The notes: generated by a model from the letters alone, not told the origin. A DNA stretch of 64,000 nt from Ficedula albicollis (GCF_000247815.1 NC_021674.1:33095462-33159461), one strand, 5' to 3'; shown: positions 1 to 14,219, counted from the stretch's first letter. Made by a program: numbers and translations.

Positions 1-35
1 ACATTGCAACTTGCTAGTTTTTAAGTCACTTCATT

Positions 36-66
36 AAAAAAAAAACCAAACAAACCAAACAAACCA
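36..66. repeat. A-rich (AAAC)n-like simple repeat
   Basis: A run of ten adenines is followed by repeated AAACC/AAAC units. This is simple-sequence DNA, possibly the decayed A-rich tail of a retroelement, but no element body can be recognised beside it. Confidence 0.6.
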
Positions 67-97
67 GAAACCCCCAAAATAAATCTTCATTTATGCA

Positions 98-185
98 CGT
101 TGGGCACCAGCAATCATACCTTTGGTTCACATCCCAGTCGTTGGGCAGGCTGAACCAGCAATCATACCTTTGGTTCACATCCCAG
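98..185. repeat. Short imperfect tandem duplication (two copies, about 40-47 bp)
   Basis: The segment at 98-137 recurs at 139-185, with a 7-bp insertion after the shared GTTGGGCA. The 32-bp core at 106-137 is identical at 154-185. It lies directly upstream of the 319-bp duplication. Confidence 0.85.
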
Positions 186-822
186 CCTGTGGATGCAGAA
201 GTCAAACAAAAACACCTCTGTCATGCAGTGATGCCTTTTAATTTGCACAAATCAAGTGGCTGCCAGAGACCACATCGCTTCCAAGAGTACGCAGGACGAA
301 GTGGGAGGATGAAAAGGATTGTAGACTGGCAAGGAGAGCCTCATATTAAGTGAGATGTTAATGTGCATTTGAGCTTGAAAATAAGGGCTGTTGTAACCCT
401 ATAGAATAAAAAAGCTTTTGCTTGTGCTTCTTTCCTTCCATAAGGAAGCCAATTTGTCTCTGTGTTACTGATCTTAGATAAGACAAATAAGGAAAAGTGA
501 ATCGCCTGTGCATGCAGAAGTCAAACAAAAACACCTCTGTCATGCAGTGATGCCTTTTAATTTGCACAAATCAAGTGGCTGCCAGAGACCACATCGCTTC
601 CAAGAGTACGCAGGACGAAGTGGGAGGATGAAAAGGATTGTAGACTGGCAAGGAGAGCCTCATATTAAGTGAGATGTTAATGTGCATTTGAGCTTGAAAA
701 TAAGGGCTGTTGTAACCCTATAGAATAAAAAAGCTTTTGCTTGTGCTTCTTTCCTTCCATAAGGAAGCCAATTTGTCTCTGTGTTACTGATCTTAGATAA
801 GACAAATAAGGAAAAGTGAATC
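185..822. repeat. 319-bp head-to-tail duplication (2 copies)
   Basis: Bases 185-503 are repeated at 504-822. Apart from 192 (G) versus 511 (C), I see no differences. The junction is abrupt and there is no transposon structure. The near identity suggests either a very recent tandem duplication or, more likely given the same pattern across this window, an assembly duplication. Confidence 0.93.
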
Positions 823-3800
823 TTCCTGTCAATTCAGACTGAAAAAATCCCCAGCTTTACTCCTACTTCCATCTTGACATGCCTTTGTCATCATGGTTCA
901 GATCTGGTCCCTTTGAAGAATTTCTTTTGAGCAGATGTTAAAAATATCAGAAAAGAATGAAGGAGGACAAGTAAGAATGAACTGGAAATTCTTAGACCTT
1001 GCTTGACTGAGAGCTTTTCCTTTGCAGAAAGTACACAAGGTGGTAGATAAATCATTATTGCAGATGAAGCAGCAACTTTTTTGATGTTACTTGTAATTAA
1101 TGTGTTTTCTTTCCTTTGACTTGCCAGTTGGGACAATGCTAAAGGAATTTAACTGATAATGGGAAGGTAGTGTAATTTCCTGTAAATCAGACACAGAATG
1201 CAGTTTAGATACTAAGGTAGTCTATTGTGATTATGAAGAGTTCCTTGGAAATAATTCTTCCTTTTCTCTGACCATGTGAGTTTTTTCCTCTCTATTTAAT
1301 ACAGCAAATGATGATGTGCAGAGGGCAGATAAGCTAAACAAAAGAGGCTGACAGGAGCAGTATCAAAAGTGTAAATTGAGGTGCACAAGGACCAGTGTAC
1401 TCTGCTCATCTTTCTTTTGTTGTTGTTTTTAGCTACTTCATATTACAAATACACAATTTTTAATGTTTTTTTCTCTTTTGTTTGGTCACAGAGAGGTTAC
1501 AAGGATGCTTCTGATGTATTTACGTTGATTCTGCTTTAAGCCTCTGAATATTGTTCTCACCGGACGTTCATTGCTGTATGCCTCTGCCAGACAAAGAGAA
1601 ATAATTTCCAACTGAAAGATTAGGTGCTTCTAAGGACTAGCCTTTTAAAATAGTGTCTGCAGTCAGAAAGACTAATTGTCCAAATGACAGACATGCATGG
1701 TTGACTTTCCTCTTTATGCAGCCTTGAGTGAGACACGATGAGCGTGCTGCTGGTCTTTGCACTGGATAATTTTGTTAGAACAATGTCCTTCGGGAAAGGC
1801 TTTTATACAGCAAGGATGACAAGGGTGGCAAATTGCTTACAAACCCCAGACCTAGAGGTTTCTCTTTCTGAAAGCTGCCAGCCCACAGTACAGCAGTGCT
1901 ATGAAGCTGGAATTCAGTGCCTGTTCGTGCTGCTATAAAAACTGTGACTTTTTTTTCCCCTAAACTTTTTGCTTATTTTCTCAGAATACTTGTTTTCATA
2001 GGTCCAACAGGTTTGGGAGGCCCAGAGTACATAAAACTAGAACAGGATCAAGTATGGATTGCTTGTCCTTAAGCAATAAAAAGGAAGTGATCACCTTTTA
2101 ATGGAGTGAAATAGGTCACTATCTTCTTTCCATTCCATTTCTGATAGACAAGTTTTGTCTGCAGCCTCCTGCCTTATGGTATTTTTGTTTTTATCTTTTC
2201 TATTTCTTCTGTTAACTGACATCAGCTGCCAAATTCTATCCCGTTGAATTTCTTACACACTTCACAGTAGTTGCACCAGTGTGTATCTTGAGATGTGCTG
2301 GTTTTCTGATCTGTGTGTCTTCTGAGGTATTTCATGGTGAAAGGGCTCTTGTTCTAATTGCATACAGCCTCATAAGCAGAAATAGTCTCTGCAGTGAAAT
2401 GAAGAGGCAGAGCATCATTACCACAAAGGGTGAGAGATTTAAAGGATTTATAGTCTCATTTTAGTTCATTAATGACTTTGATATTTAACTCTTACAGCCT
2501 GCCCATTTTACTGTCTCTAGTTTTCTGGACTGCAATGCCATTCTTACACTATGGATTTCAGCCCCTCACTACAGCTTGCCCCTCATTGCCTCATGCCTTT
2601 GTTTCCAAAATATGACCTGTCCATGCTCTTTTACTTACTGCTACTTTTTCATCCTCCAGCATTCATCTTTGGGCTGCCTTCCATGTTGTCTCCTTTTTTG
2701 TAATCTGACTTTTCCTTTTACACCAGTCTGTGTCTTCACTCGCATGAGCTCTCCCCCACAGTCCTACCAACCATACTCTAGTAAAAAAGGAGGGAGATGC
2801 CTGAAACACAGCTGAAGACAAGAGTTAGTAGGTCAGGGCAAAGTTCTCTGAGGTCAGCTCTGCTGATCTAGGCTCACATCTGTAAAGATCTAGTAGTAGC
2901 TTGTGCCTGATACATCACGTTTAATTTTTTTTATAGATGGAAGAAGGAGAACTTAGTTCCACTCTGGCTATGTGAAGAGGCATACAAAAGAACTGTAATT
3001 GCTGCAGATGCCATTACTGCAGTATCAAATGTATTAGCTGGTATTTGAGATACTGCGTGCCAGAAACAGCATCTTAACAGAATTACCATAGACAGAACCT
3101 TCACATTCTCTTCCCTCCTGCTCAGGTAATGCTGCTGTTCACAATGTGGGCCAGGGTGGTGCTACCAGCTCCCCATCACCCTCCCTTCCTGACCTTTCTC
3201 TACTGCCTTCTAATGTGAGGATCTGCTACTATTTCTCCCATAATGCTTTTTATTTCTGCTGGTGCCATGAGCATTATTGTACCTTTAGGAAGTATTTGTA
3301 TGTTATGAATTATATATTACCTCCCACGCTGGTTTCTCTTTCCATAAACAAGTCTTACAAAAATCTCTGCATTGGGCAGTTACGTATAAATTTGATCCTT
3401 TTGTTTTCTTCAGAGGGAGGATAAGGTAAATGATGGATTGCATTAATAAAAAAATGTGTATTGCTGCATGTAAACTGGTCCCTTATGGTACAGTATACCT
3501 CTCTTCAGTCTGTATCAACAATGTGTTGAACAAGGCATTCATTTAGAAAAGGGGAAAAAATATCACCTAGCCTGAAAGCTTAAGTGCAGAGTTAGTACAA
3601 AGTAAGGGTTAGTGAAACATACAAACACTTCTTTGTCTAAAAACTGTTCCAAGGAGAAAAGGCCAGAAACAACCCACCTGGAATGTGGAAACTTCAGGAC
3701 CATAAATGAAGAACCCCTTTTTCATTTTAACAAAGAGTGTGGCTAGAGGTATGCTCATTATTTTTTAGTATGCTTGCCCAGAAAGCAGCTCAAAAGCTGA

Positions 3801-6800
3801 ATAGGCCATTCTGGCTTATGCATACAGTGGGACATGACAGAGCTCTCATGCTTTCCTGTTGAAAGTAACTATAGGTGTTGTGTCAGGAGGCATCCTAGTA
3901 ATCCTAGAGCAATCCCAGGTAAATCTTGGCTCTCCTAGCCCATTCCTCCACCCAAGAGAACTGTTGTCATGTGAAATTCAAGTACTCCTGAAATAACTTA
4001 CCATGTCTGGTACATCATGTTCCTATTTGCAAGTCTCTGGAGGTTATCAGCACCATTAATTAACGTGTCATGGACATTCTAGAAGTTAACATCACAAATC
4101 AAAGTATATTTATACTACTGTTTTAGAAGTCAGAGAATTAGAAATGTGTACATATTGAAACAAGAAAAATCCTCATCAATCAGCGGAAAAAATAACGCTG
4201 GATTTTCTGTCATTAAAGTGACATTTACTGCTGTAAAAAATAGTGACTGCTAAAATCTCTTGGCTCCCCCAGTGTACAAATCAACCAAACATGGATTAAC
4301 TAGCTTCCTCTGATGTGGTTTACACTAATCCAATATCCTCTGATAACAGGAGAAGGCCTTTAATTAGAATGTTTTGGTTTCCTTCTGTGTATGCTGTGGC
4401 TTCTCAGAAAACACTCTTTAGCTTTAGTCAAGTAAACTTTAAAAGTCTATTACCTGAATGTTTCCTGGGGTCATCTGTGCAGGGCTTTTGCTTGGGCCCT
4501 GGGGCTGGATGCATGTGACTCAAAATTAACTTGAACACTACCAGAAATAAGATGTACAGATTACTCCTTCCCTTTCCTCAGACTGCAGTCTGCAGATGGG
4601 TAGTACTGCCCCATATTCTCAGTGCCCCATGTGCTTCATTTCACATGGGAATGACATGAGGGACGGTGGGGGCTCTAGGCACCTCCTGACCTTCCCTGTT
4701 TTAGCACTATCTTCTGTTCCTGGTAGCAAGAGCTGCAGGGTTCCTCTCACGTGCTTTCCATGGTCCTGCTGCAGCCGTTGCTTTTGCCTGAGAGTTTTGG
4801 AGGAGGGCACCTCCTGCAGCATTTCCTTTGGTCTTGGCATGCCTTCATCACAGTGATCCCATCTGGGTCTGTTCAGTAGGATTACAGATTTCCCAGGTAT
4901 GCTGTATACCTTGGGAGCCCCCTGTATCATGGGTACTGTGAGAATATTGGATTCAGTAGCTCAATGAATTTGTTGTGCTACTGCAGAGAACTACAGAAAC
5001 CAAATTGCTCTCTGAGACTGACAGGCAGACAGACTGGCAGCAGCCATCTGAGTTGAATGATTTAATTTTCATCTTTTAGCAAAAACCAAGATGAAAGTTA
5101 TTAAAGGTGACAGTACTAGAAGCCAGGTTCTTTGGCAGTATCTTCACTTTCACCTTTTCTAGATGTCATTATGTTTCTCCACCTGTTAGCAGTTTACTCT
5201 TTGGTATTGTCACATTTGCTGCTTATGTCCCTTTTGGTCATCAAATTTATAGCAAAATTATTAGGGGCGGAGGAAAAGAGATGGGGAGACAAAACAGAGG
5301 CTGAGCAGGAGAGGCAGTAGTAGGTTACTTTATTAGAATACAGTGGGCTGGTGGCTGAATAGCTTAATTGAAGTTTTTGTGTAACAAAGCAGAAAACTTT
5401 CCATCAACATGAATGCCTGAAATACCTCTGAGTTCTTGCTGAGGATAGGGAAATACTTAGTGCCTTAGATCTACTATATTCTCAAGAACCTGAGAAGGTA
5501 AGTCTTACCTAATTTTTGTTTGGGATTTTTAGGATTTTCAGTGTGTGCGATTAGCTGAGTCCTTCAAAGGTTGGTGTTTCCAGAAAACCAAGTTTTCTCC
5601 TCTTTAGGAATTCTGTGGATTTCTGCACTTTGTGGGAATCAACTTTGTGGGTGAGGGAGCAACTCAGCAGGGCTGCAGTGCCAGAGATGGGATAAACAGT
5701 CACAGTTTTAGTGGGGTGTAAGATGTAAACAAGGTTGTCAAATCTTCTATGGTGCACATAGAACTACTGACTGTGGTTGCACTCCATCTCAAGCTCCCCT
5801 ACAGCCAAAACTGCATCTCCCAGTTTCAAAGGTGGGTGATGTGTCCTCCTTGCTTTCTGCCCTGCTGACTGATGTTCCACCTAGCTGTGCCTTATGCCAG
5901 GGAGGAGGAGTGGTGCATCTGGAGCAGTGCATGTTCCTGGACTAGCTCTGGGGTCCTGCACAGTGGGAGTGGATGTGCAGCTGTCCCGTGCACACAATTT
6001 GCTGTTACGTGACTCGTGTACAGAGTTTCATCCTCTGGAACAGGAGAAGGGTGAATCTAACCTGACATCTGTTTCTGATTCCCTCAACAGACATTTTACA
6101 CCCTCAAGAGGTACATCATACCCGTGCGGGTTTTCTCTTGACTACCTAAGCACACACTCAGTCTTTCACCACATAAACCAGTCTTCTACATCATTCTGAA
6201 ATTGGCTTTGCTGCAGAAAAGTAATGATTTAAGCAGCTGGGAATCATAGAAAGGAGGAGGAGTGAGAAGAGAAAAGGAAGTTACATCTCTGTCTTAATGA
6301 ACATTTTTGAAGACTATCCCAGACAGAAAAATATTTATTTGATACACAGTAATTTTGCAGTGTAAACAATCATTTCAGATGAATTCATGCTAAAAAATGA
6401 CCGCTCCATTTTTTGCTTTTCTTTTTTTACTTTTCTTTTTTCCTTTTCAAATACATTTGGAATATTTTCAGAAGGCTGTGTATAAAAGTATGGAAACTCA
6501 CAGCTTGGGGGAGAGAACATTGATTTTATCATTTTCTAAAGAAACATACATCCACAGACAGAAGCCAAGTCATTGAAATAGTCTGTGACAAATGGCTCTG
6601 ATCCAGAAAAGTCTATGTAATTAGATTAGCCTTTGGCCTGGCAAACACTTCATAAAGTTCTGTTAATACAATGTGAGAGAGCTTGTAAAATAAAGAGGAA
6701 TTTATCATGGGCTGAAATGGGAAAAAAACCAAAACAACCCTATTCTTTTTTAATTTCATGGCAGTGAATCCACTGGATAAATATTGGTTGGTCACAATAA

Positions 6801-8080
6801 GGGTGTTAAAATATGAACGCTCAATTAACAATCTCCATATTTTTTAGAGGAGTATTTTAAAAATCTTTACAGCTCTCAGATGAGGCATATCTCCCTTCCA
6901 TCATGCACTGAAAAATTGTTAGTGGCAGTTGTTGTTTTTATCTTTCCCATCAGTTTGTTCAGTGATGTTCATCTACTTTTCTAGTCAGATTTAGAAAACA
7001 AGATGACATATAGGAGTAGGTTATGGTCCTATGACCTGAGTAAAACAGAGTCTGAGCTGTGGCATTACACATGGGTAAGAGGGCACAAGCTTTGGCAGAG
7101 CACAGCAAGGACCCACTTCTCTTCCTATTCCTGTGAAGACAAAAGGAATTTTATCGCTGGCCTCAGTGGCAGCCTTATTGGGTCATTGAAGGCTTTTGAA
7201 AAAATCCTCCTTCATTTCTGATTACTGCTCTCTGTGGTGTCAGTAAGTATGTGTCTTCTGTCAGTGCAAAAGATGGCTCCACATGGAACTTTTTTCCCCT
7301 ACAGATTAATATTATAGCACTTCTTTTGTCACCATGTGGCTGAAGAAAGTACAGCCTTGTCCATTAAATACAGCATGAGTTTATTACAGATGCAGACAAA
7401 TGGCACAGTAGGTTAATGCAGCAATCTACCTCTAGACATCTGGGTTCATACCCTTGCTCAGACCTTGTGTAAAAATGAGTCTGTAGTCCCAGAGGACTCC
7501 TTAGCTCACCTCATTCACAGTACTCCTGCATGTTTACTCCTGCATGTTTTGGCAGGTTTCCATCTCTGTCCAGAAAAGACTTAAGACTGGAATAGCATTA
7601 GAACTTTCCCAGGTGAGAAACAAAGAGTGCTGATAGAGAACTGCAAGAAAATTGCTCAAGCTCTGCTTGTGGTAGGTGAATAGAAATCCCACCAATACCA
7701 TGCAGCATTTTTTGTGCCATTTGTTCCAGACAGATAGAGTTCAGCACCTTTATGCCTTCCCTGTGGTGGTGGGACCATCTTGTCCAGTTGCAGAGGGGAG
7801 TGCTAAAGCAGCTTTGATGGGCACATGTCTAGGTCAGACCAGCACACCTGTATGCCTGAATGATACTGAAAGGAAGGTGAGATCCTGCAAGTCCTGGAAT
7901 TACTTAACACTTACTCTTTCAGTAATTTAGAGAGTAATTCGCAATTTGAGTATAAATAAAATTACTGTGTTGATTTTCATTAATGCATTACTTAAAAAAA
8001 TCCATAGAATTTATCAGGGGAGAGTAATATTTAGCCCAATTATGTCTTAAGTTTATTGATTATCAGATGCTGATGGCAGA

Positions 8081-8161
8081 GATTAACTTTTCTTTTCAAG
8101 GTACTTGAGTTTCTTGCAAAGTAGATTAACTTTTCAAGGTACTTGAGTTTCTTGCAAAGTA
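8081..8161. repeat. Short tandem duplication, about 40 bp x2
   Basis: The segment 8081-8123 is repeated at 8124-8161. The first copy carries a few extra bases (TCTT) in its T-rich part. This is a small head-to-tail repeat in otherwise ordinary intron. Confidence 0.85.
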
Positions 8162-10160
8162 ATAATGATATGTACCTAGTGAGTCACAGCAACTTGAGTT
8201 GTATATAAATGAAAAATGGAATGAAGGGAATCCTTGAAGGCATTGAGCACAGGTTGAGCTTCAAGGACACCAAGCAGATCCATACAAACTCACCTACATG
8301 CCTGTCTGTAACTGGCCAAGGTCAGGTCCGTGGTCTGTACAGTCCAGTCTCCTGGTGGGCTATCAAAGGCCATTGCCTGGTGGATTAAAGGACATCTTCA
8401 ACTCAGTTGGAGACTGAAGCAGGCTTGGCATGGAAAATGAGAGGAAGGACTCTTTACTAGTGGTTGTGGACAATTAGGTGACATGGTGTGGTAGGAGGTT
8501 TGGTTATTTATGCAGCAGTGAGTATTGCATATTGAAGGGAAATGCTTTGTGATAACAATCTTAGAGTTATTTCCCCTGCTTGAGAATTCAAAAGGAGCAT
8601 GGGATGTTTGAAATAGAAAAGCCAGCTTCATCTTCCTGTCATTCACAAACCTTTGCCTACTAAAGTACCCAGTTCTAGGTTTATATGTGGAAAGCATTGC
8701 TACTTTTTCCTTGGAAAATGTAGATTTAGAACAGTATGCCATGTACATCTACAGAAACTTCAAAATTTTCTGCACAAAAATGTGTTGACTTTTAGGCTGG
8801 ATTTTGGAGTATCTTTTTTTAGAAGCAAAACTTATTTTGCTTTGTGTTAAGATAATTTTTTTAATGGGAAAATGTAGTGTATGTGTGTAGACTTTGCCCT
8901 GAATATGCTTTTCTAGAGAGGAATGTAGGAAGTGTAGATTAACTTTGCAAAATACATGTTACACTACTTCAAGAAGATAATAGAATTGTGTGATTTGAAC
9001 TCTTTATAGATTATCAATTTGTTCAATCTTACTTTACTCAGTTTTATGGAGTCTAGTGTAAATATTTTTTTAAATACCTGGATTTATTTTGTTGTTGTTT
9101 AGCTTGGATTTTCTTAAGTCTTTCAGCACTTAAGTTTTTAATACGTGCCCAGTGAGTAAATCTGGTTCTACTAAAGCAGCAACTTAGTTTTTCATGTCTT
9201 TTTTTTTTGTTTTAATGCCTGTGTTTCAAGATAGCTGCTCCCTGTCAGGTTATGTTAGTTGCCAATATCCATTTAATTGGGTTATTTAAAACTGGTGGTT
9301 GAAATTGGAACTAGATTGAGCTAAAAATAGCTGAATTTTTTCCAGTCCATTGTTGCTTGGTTGGTTTATTGTTTGTTTAGTTGTTTTTTTTCCCCACCCC
9401 CAAAAAATTGTATTTACACTACTCTATAGGTATGAGTATTTCAATTTAATTTTTTTTTTTTTTTGTTTATGTAGTACATCATATAGTCTATAGTTACAAA
9501 GTATTTTTGTAAGTCAGGGAGGAAAAAACTGTTTTACCAACACGGACTTTTTCAATGAATGCAAAATAATTTCAGTATTTCTCGGAACATTTTCATCTTT
9601 CATATTTTTATTTCTATTCAAATAAAACTAAATTTCTGTCCTGAAAAAATTGAAATTCTGAGTTTTGAGTCTTTAAAGATGTAATTGAAAGTTGTCAAGT
9701 TAAAATGTGATTTATTTCCTGTAACCCAAAAGAGCTTCAATTGTATATTTCAACAAGATAACAATTTTCAGTTTGGATATGTGTCCTTCTGTTATCCAGG
9801 GGAAAAAAGAAGACATTTTGCAAAATATGTTGCCTGATTTGAGTTTGCAATTTTAACTTCAGGGCAAAAAAAAAATCTACGTTGTAGAGGTTCAGCAGGG
9901 CAGGCTTTGAGTTCATCCCTGGCTTTCGAGGGCGAGGGGACAATGTTTCCATGCCTTTTGTAGGTGTTTGCAGCAGTGAGCAGTGAGTGAGAGTTGAGTG
10001 AGGGTGAGTGACTTGGTCCAGCTGTATCTGGATGGTCTGTAGGACCAGAATGGCTTCTTTGCCTGCAGAGTCTATCGTTTCTTAAATGGGCTGAGGTTTG
10101 TTTCAGTCCTCAGAAGTATTTAAAGGTGATTAAAAGTTTTGGGTTCAAGGGGTTTTTTCG

Positions 10161-10324
10161 TTGAGACTCATGTTAATACAGCAACCAAGACATAATCTGC
10201 CAGGTGTTAGAAATTTCTCTCCTGTGTTAGCCTACAGAAATGTTGAGACTCATATTAGTACAGCAATCAAGACATAATCTGCCAGGTGTTAGAAATTTCT
10301 CTCCTGTGTTAGCCTACAGAAAAT
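10161..10324. repeat. 82-bp tandem duplication (2 copies)
   Basis: Bases 10161-10242 are repeated at 10243-10324 with a few single-base differences near the start (CATGTTAATA versus CATATTAGTA; AACC versus AATC). Clustered SNP-type differences fit either an older duplication or two haplotypes laid end to end. Confidence 0.9.
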
Positions 10325-12671
10325 CATAGCATACTGAACCAGCAAATAAACGACCTCTTTCTAAAGGAAATCACAGGAGAGGCAAGGCAGCTGATTCACG
10401 GAGCAGATTCCTTGTAACATATTCAGGCATTGGTGTACCTTGTTAATGGTAGAAACTTTTCTGACAGGTGAGCTAGTAGGAGGGATTCTGAGTTGTTTTT
10501 ATCTGGAAGTCACGTTGATTAAAGGCATTTTCTTCCTCATGCCTTTGTCCATCTGGTTACTTGCAATGTTTTGGAATGCATTTTGAAGGATGCTGCAGCC
10601 TGTGTATGTTCATGCAGCAAGAAACATAGTAAATTAGGCTTACTGTGCATGTCAGTGAGCTATACAGAAAAGATTTGAACCATAGACCACAATAGCTTGG
10701 AAAGAGTTATTATAATGTGTCAAGTCAATAATTCACATTTTAGAAAAGCCCACAGTATAAATTTAAGTTTGGATTTATTGTATAACCTATGAGACCATTA
10801 ATCAGGGCTCTGTAAGGTCTCCTAATGCAGTTTTATATAATCTGTATGTTTATGTTTTGACATAATGAATTGTAACATCGTAATTAAAATATTATTACGA
10901 GGTTTACTGAATCCCACAATATCTGAGGACATCCTGAGATAGCCACTCCATTGAAAACCTGCCTTGTTTTATCTTATTGCACACAAAATGGGGTAAGTCC
11001 TGAAGCACCTTGACAGAGACTACATTTCTTGAAACATCTATACAAATCAGTAGAAATTAATGACAGAATGAATTTCCTTTACATTACATGCCATACATTA
11101 CATAAATTTCCTTTTCAATCTTACCAAATTTTCTTATCTTACCAAAATTTCTATTGGATATTTGCTAATGTGCATTCACCCACAGTCAGGTAATTTAACA
11201 GATTTTAACAGAATTCAGAGCAGCATTTAACAAAAATACAGGAAGAGCAGTGGTGTAGACAAAAAAGTGTGTGAACCATGACATATTACTAATTATTAGC
11301 TTTATCTTATGGAATTATCGGAATCAAAATCTAGATGTAAGTATACCCAAAGTTGAGACGCACACTGTCCAAAGATCTATATCCCAATTTTTGATTTGTA
11401 TAGCAAAAATACTGTGTAAGAATGAGAGATACTTGCCTGTTGCATAGGTAAGCACAGGGCTGCGTGGTTTGCAGCACTCACAGGTGAGTGTTGCTGTGGG
11501 AACAGTCCCTAAGAAAATAGAAGGACTAAAGTACAGCTTTAGTAATGGACATCAGGTGATAGAGGCAGCTTTAGACATGCAATTAAAAACCTGAGTTGTT
11601 AATTTTTCACATTAATAGTTGTCATAATGTCTGTTGCTGTACCTCAAGCTTCCCAGCTGGACAGATTTGTGTTCCATTCTGTAAAAATGTAGTACTGTCA
11701 ATTCCAGGAACTATTTGGAAGGTTTTATGTACTGAAATAAATGGAGAAAGCCCAAGTTGATCCAAGTTAGGGCTTTGGTTCCACCCGTGAAAATCTGAAT
11801 ATTGTTGTGGTTGGCATGACTCTAGTTTGGATTATGGCCCAGCTCTGGCCACACTGGTTTTCTGTGCTTCTCACATTTCATACTGATGTATATGATCAGT
11901 CTGGCTCAAGTAATTTCAAGACATACCCTTTTCAGGTTTAGTAGTATAAAACCATCCTTCACCAGACAGGCAGGCAGTAGATCTGTCTCCTTCCCTAACA
12001 CACAGCGCTGATTTAGGATCACGTTAGATTTGAAGTTTGAATATTTCATCAAAGTTCCTTCTGTGCTGCACATTAAAAATGACTCTGTAAGTGTAATTTG
12101 TTGTGGTATCTTCTCCCTTTTATCATTCTGATATATTTTACTTTGCTTATTTGTTCTGCCTATGCTCTAATCTGTTGAGGGAAGATACTTTTTAATTAAA
12201 AAAAAAAAAGTTATCTTCATCCCCCCCTTTTCCCCCTTCATTAATCTCTATTTTGTGATGAGTGATAAAACAAGCATCAAAGGATGTTTTTTTCCTGATA
12301 CTAAGCTACAGTAGTGACAAGCATGGAGGATGAATTATCTTAACATGAAAGATCCCTTTGTTGCTCAAGAAAAGGCTAGTTGCTTCAGTCATTTGTGAAT
12401 GATTGTGAATGTGACTGCTGCTTTTATAGGCATTGTCTGGCGTGCAGTGCCACCAATGACAAATAGCAGTGTCACCACAGAAATTGTCACAGGTGGAAAA
12501 GCACTGTTTAAAGAGATGGATTGGAAGCAGGTTAATTGGTGGAATAGCCAGTGCATCTCCAGTAGTATCAACAGAGCTGCAGGCTCTCCACAGGAATTGG
12601 TGCCCATTGAAGGCACCAAGGCAACCAAAGTGGAAATCTTAAGATTTGAAAGGAGATGCAGCAGCCAACTC

Positions 12672-12690
12672 AGAGAGAGAGAGAGAGAGA
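12672..12690. repeat. (GA)n microsatellite
   Basis: About nine uninterrupted AG dinucleotides. Confidence 0.9.
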
Positions 12691-13350
12691 TGGAGCTACA
12701 GAATTGTGACCTGCCCACCCTCATCAAAGTTCTCTTATCTTGCTCTTATCCACCACCAGATCACTCTTTCTGCCTGCATCAGAAAAATCAAATGGGCAGT
12801 GTAGTTCTATCTAGATAAAAGTGAAGCCTTCTTAATCAGTTCCACCTGATCAAGAGGCTGATCTTTAGAAAGTAAGGTTGCAAAGCTATTGCAGTTCCCA
12901 TCCTCTTGCATCCCAGGTATAATAAAGGGAGCATTGCTTGGGTATGTCCAGTCCAGGGTGAGATTATTCTTAGCTTAAATTAAGTTTTTTCTTAAACAAC
13001 ATACATTGAAAACTGATCACACTCAGGATCTGACAACTTTGCCACTTAGAAGTTTTTAAGCCATGTAGGACTAAAGCAAATTTCATTAAAGTTTTTTATA
13101 TTTTTATAATCTTGCTCATGTTTGTGAATTGTACCTCTTAACTATTGCTACTCTATATACTGCTGGATGAGAATTATCAGCAAAGGAGATGGAGTTACCT
13201 TGTTAGATCATTTATTAAGAAATGTAAAAGCTTTCCAAACCTGTAAATAGTGCTTGTTCCTTTGATACATGCTGCACTTAGATATCAGGAAGAGAGAAGG
13301 TTCTTACCCTTGTCTTGGTTTGTAATGTTAGTCTGATTACCTTGTTAATC

Positions 13351-13397
13351 TGAGATTTTAGAAAATCTCAAATACAAATGCATTTTGCATTTGTATT
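13351..13397. other. Two adjacent perfect inverted repeats (double hairpin)
   Basis: The first palindrome has 9-bp arms (13351-13359 and 13362-13370, TGAGATTTT / AAAATCTCA) with a 2-nt loop. The second follows with no gap. It has 12-bp perfect arms (13371-13382 and 13386-13397, AATACAAATGCA / TGCATTTGTATT) with a TTT loop. Together they could form two back-to-back hairpins or cruciforms. No function is known to me. Confidence 0.7.
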
Positions 13398-14219
13398 AAG
13401 TAGCTCAGCCTGTCTAGAATTACAGTGGGGATTGTTTTAAAGGTGCACCTGGAAACCAAGTTAAATAATCCTGTATAACTAGCAGCTTAGGGACAAAGTA
13501 CTATTGTGGCAAAGTTTTACTTTAACAAAACTCTGGTCAAGACCATTGCATTCATACTCAATAAGTCCTTATTTTGTGGAAAAACCTAGTTATATTCAGT
13601 ATAAAAAACATATTTTCAGGACTCAACAATGTATGTTTTTATAATTCTTGTGGACAGCAGCTGCAGGCTATCAGCCTGGACCCTTGATAAATGATTTTGA
13701 CATTTCCTGCAGACACTTCTCATGAAAAAGGCTTTTTTATTTATTCTCAAATGTTGAATTCTGCATTATTGATCAAGTGCCATTCATTAAAGGCTGCTAC
13801 TTGCTAGAAGAATTACACAGTTCCTAAGTTGCACACAGCAAAATGAATTATTCGATTGACAAATTGCAGTAGAAAGGAATGTTAAGGTTGCATGGTTTAA
13901 GCACTGAGAAGTCAGAAAATGGCAGTTGATGTTGAAGATGATGGAAATTTTGCCCAAATTAAGATTGCAGAATTACAGCTAAGGGCATGTAGAAAGCCTA
14001 CTAACAGGCACTGGATATTCATTCTAGGGCAAGTGGTTAGTTACTGATGTATTCACAAATATTGCTGTTATTTATTGCAACATTTAGCAAAGCAGCAAAC
14101 AGTGGGTGAAATCATTAGTGGTAGGGGTCACAAGGCAGATGGTTCTTTGCTGGCTGTTTCTCATTGCTATAGAGTTGCATTTATCAAGGAGGAGGATCAG
14201 TGGCAGTGTTATGCTGTTA

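Noticed and set aside
4596..4930. Overlapping + and - frames of about 86 and 103 codons
   Set aside because: No splice context or recognisable domain. The locally GC-richer DNA lowers stop frequency.
12399..12818. 139-codon + strand frame
   Set aside because: No recognised domain. It contains the GA microsatellite (RERERE) and has an overlapping antisense frame of similar length. Most likely chance.
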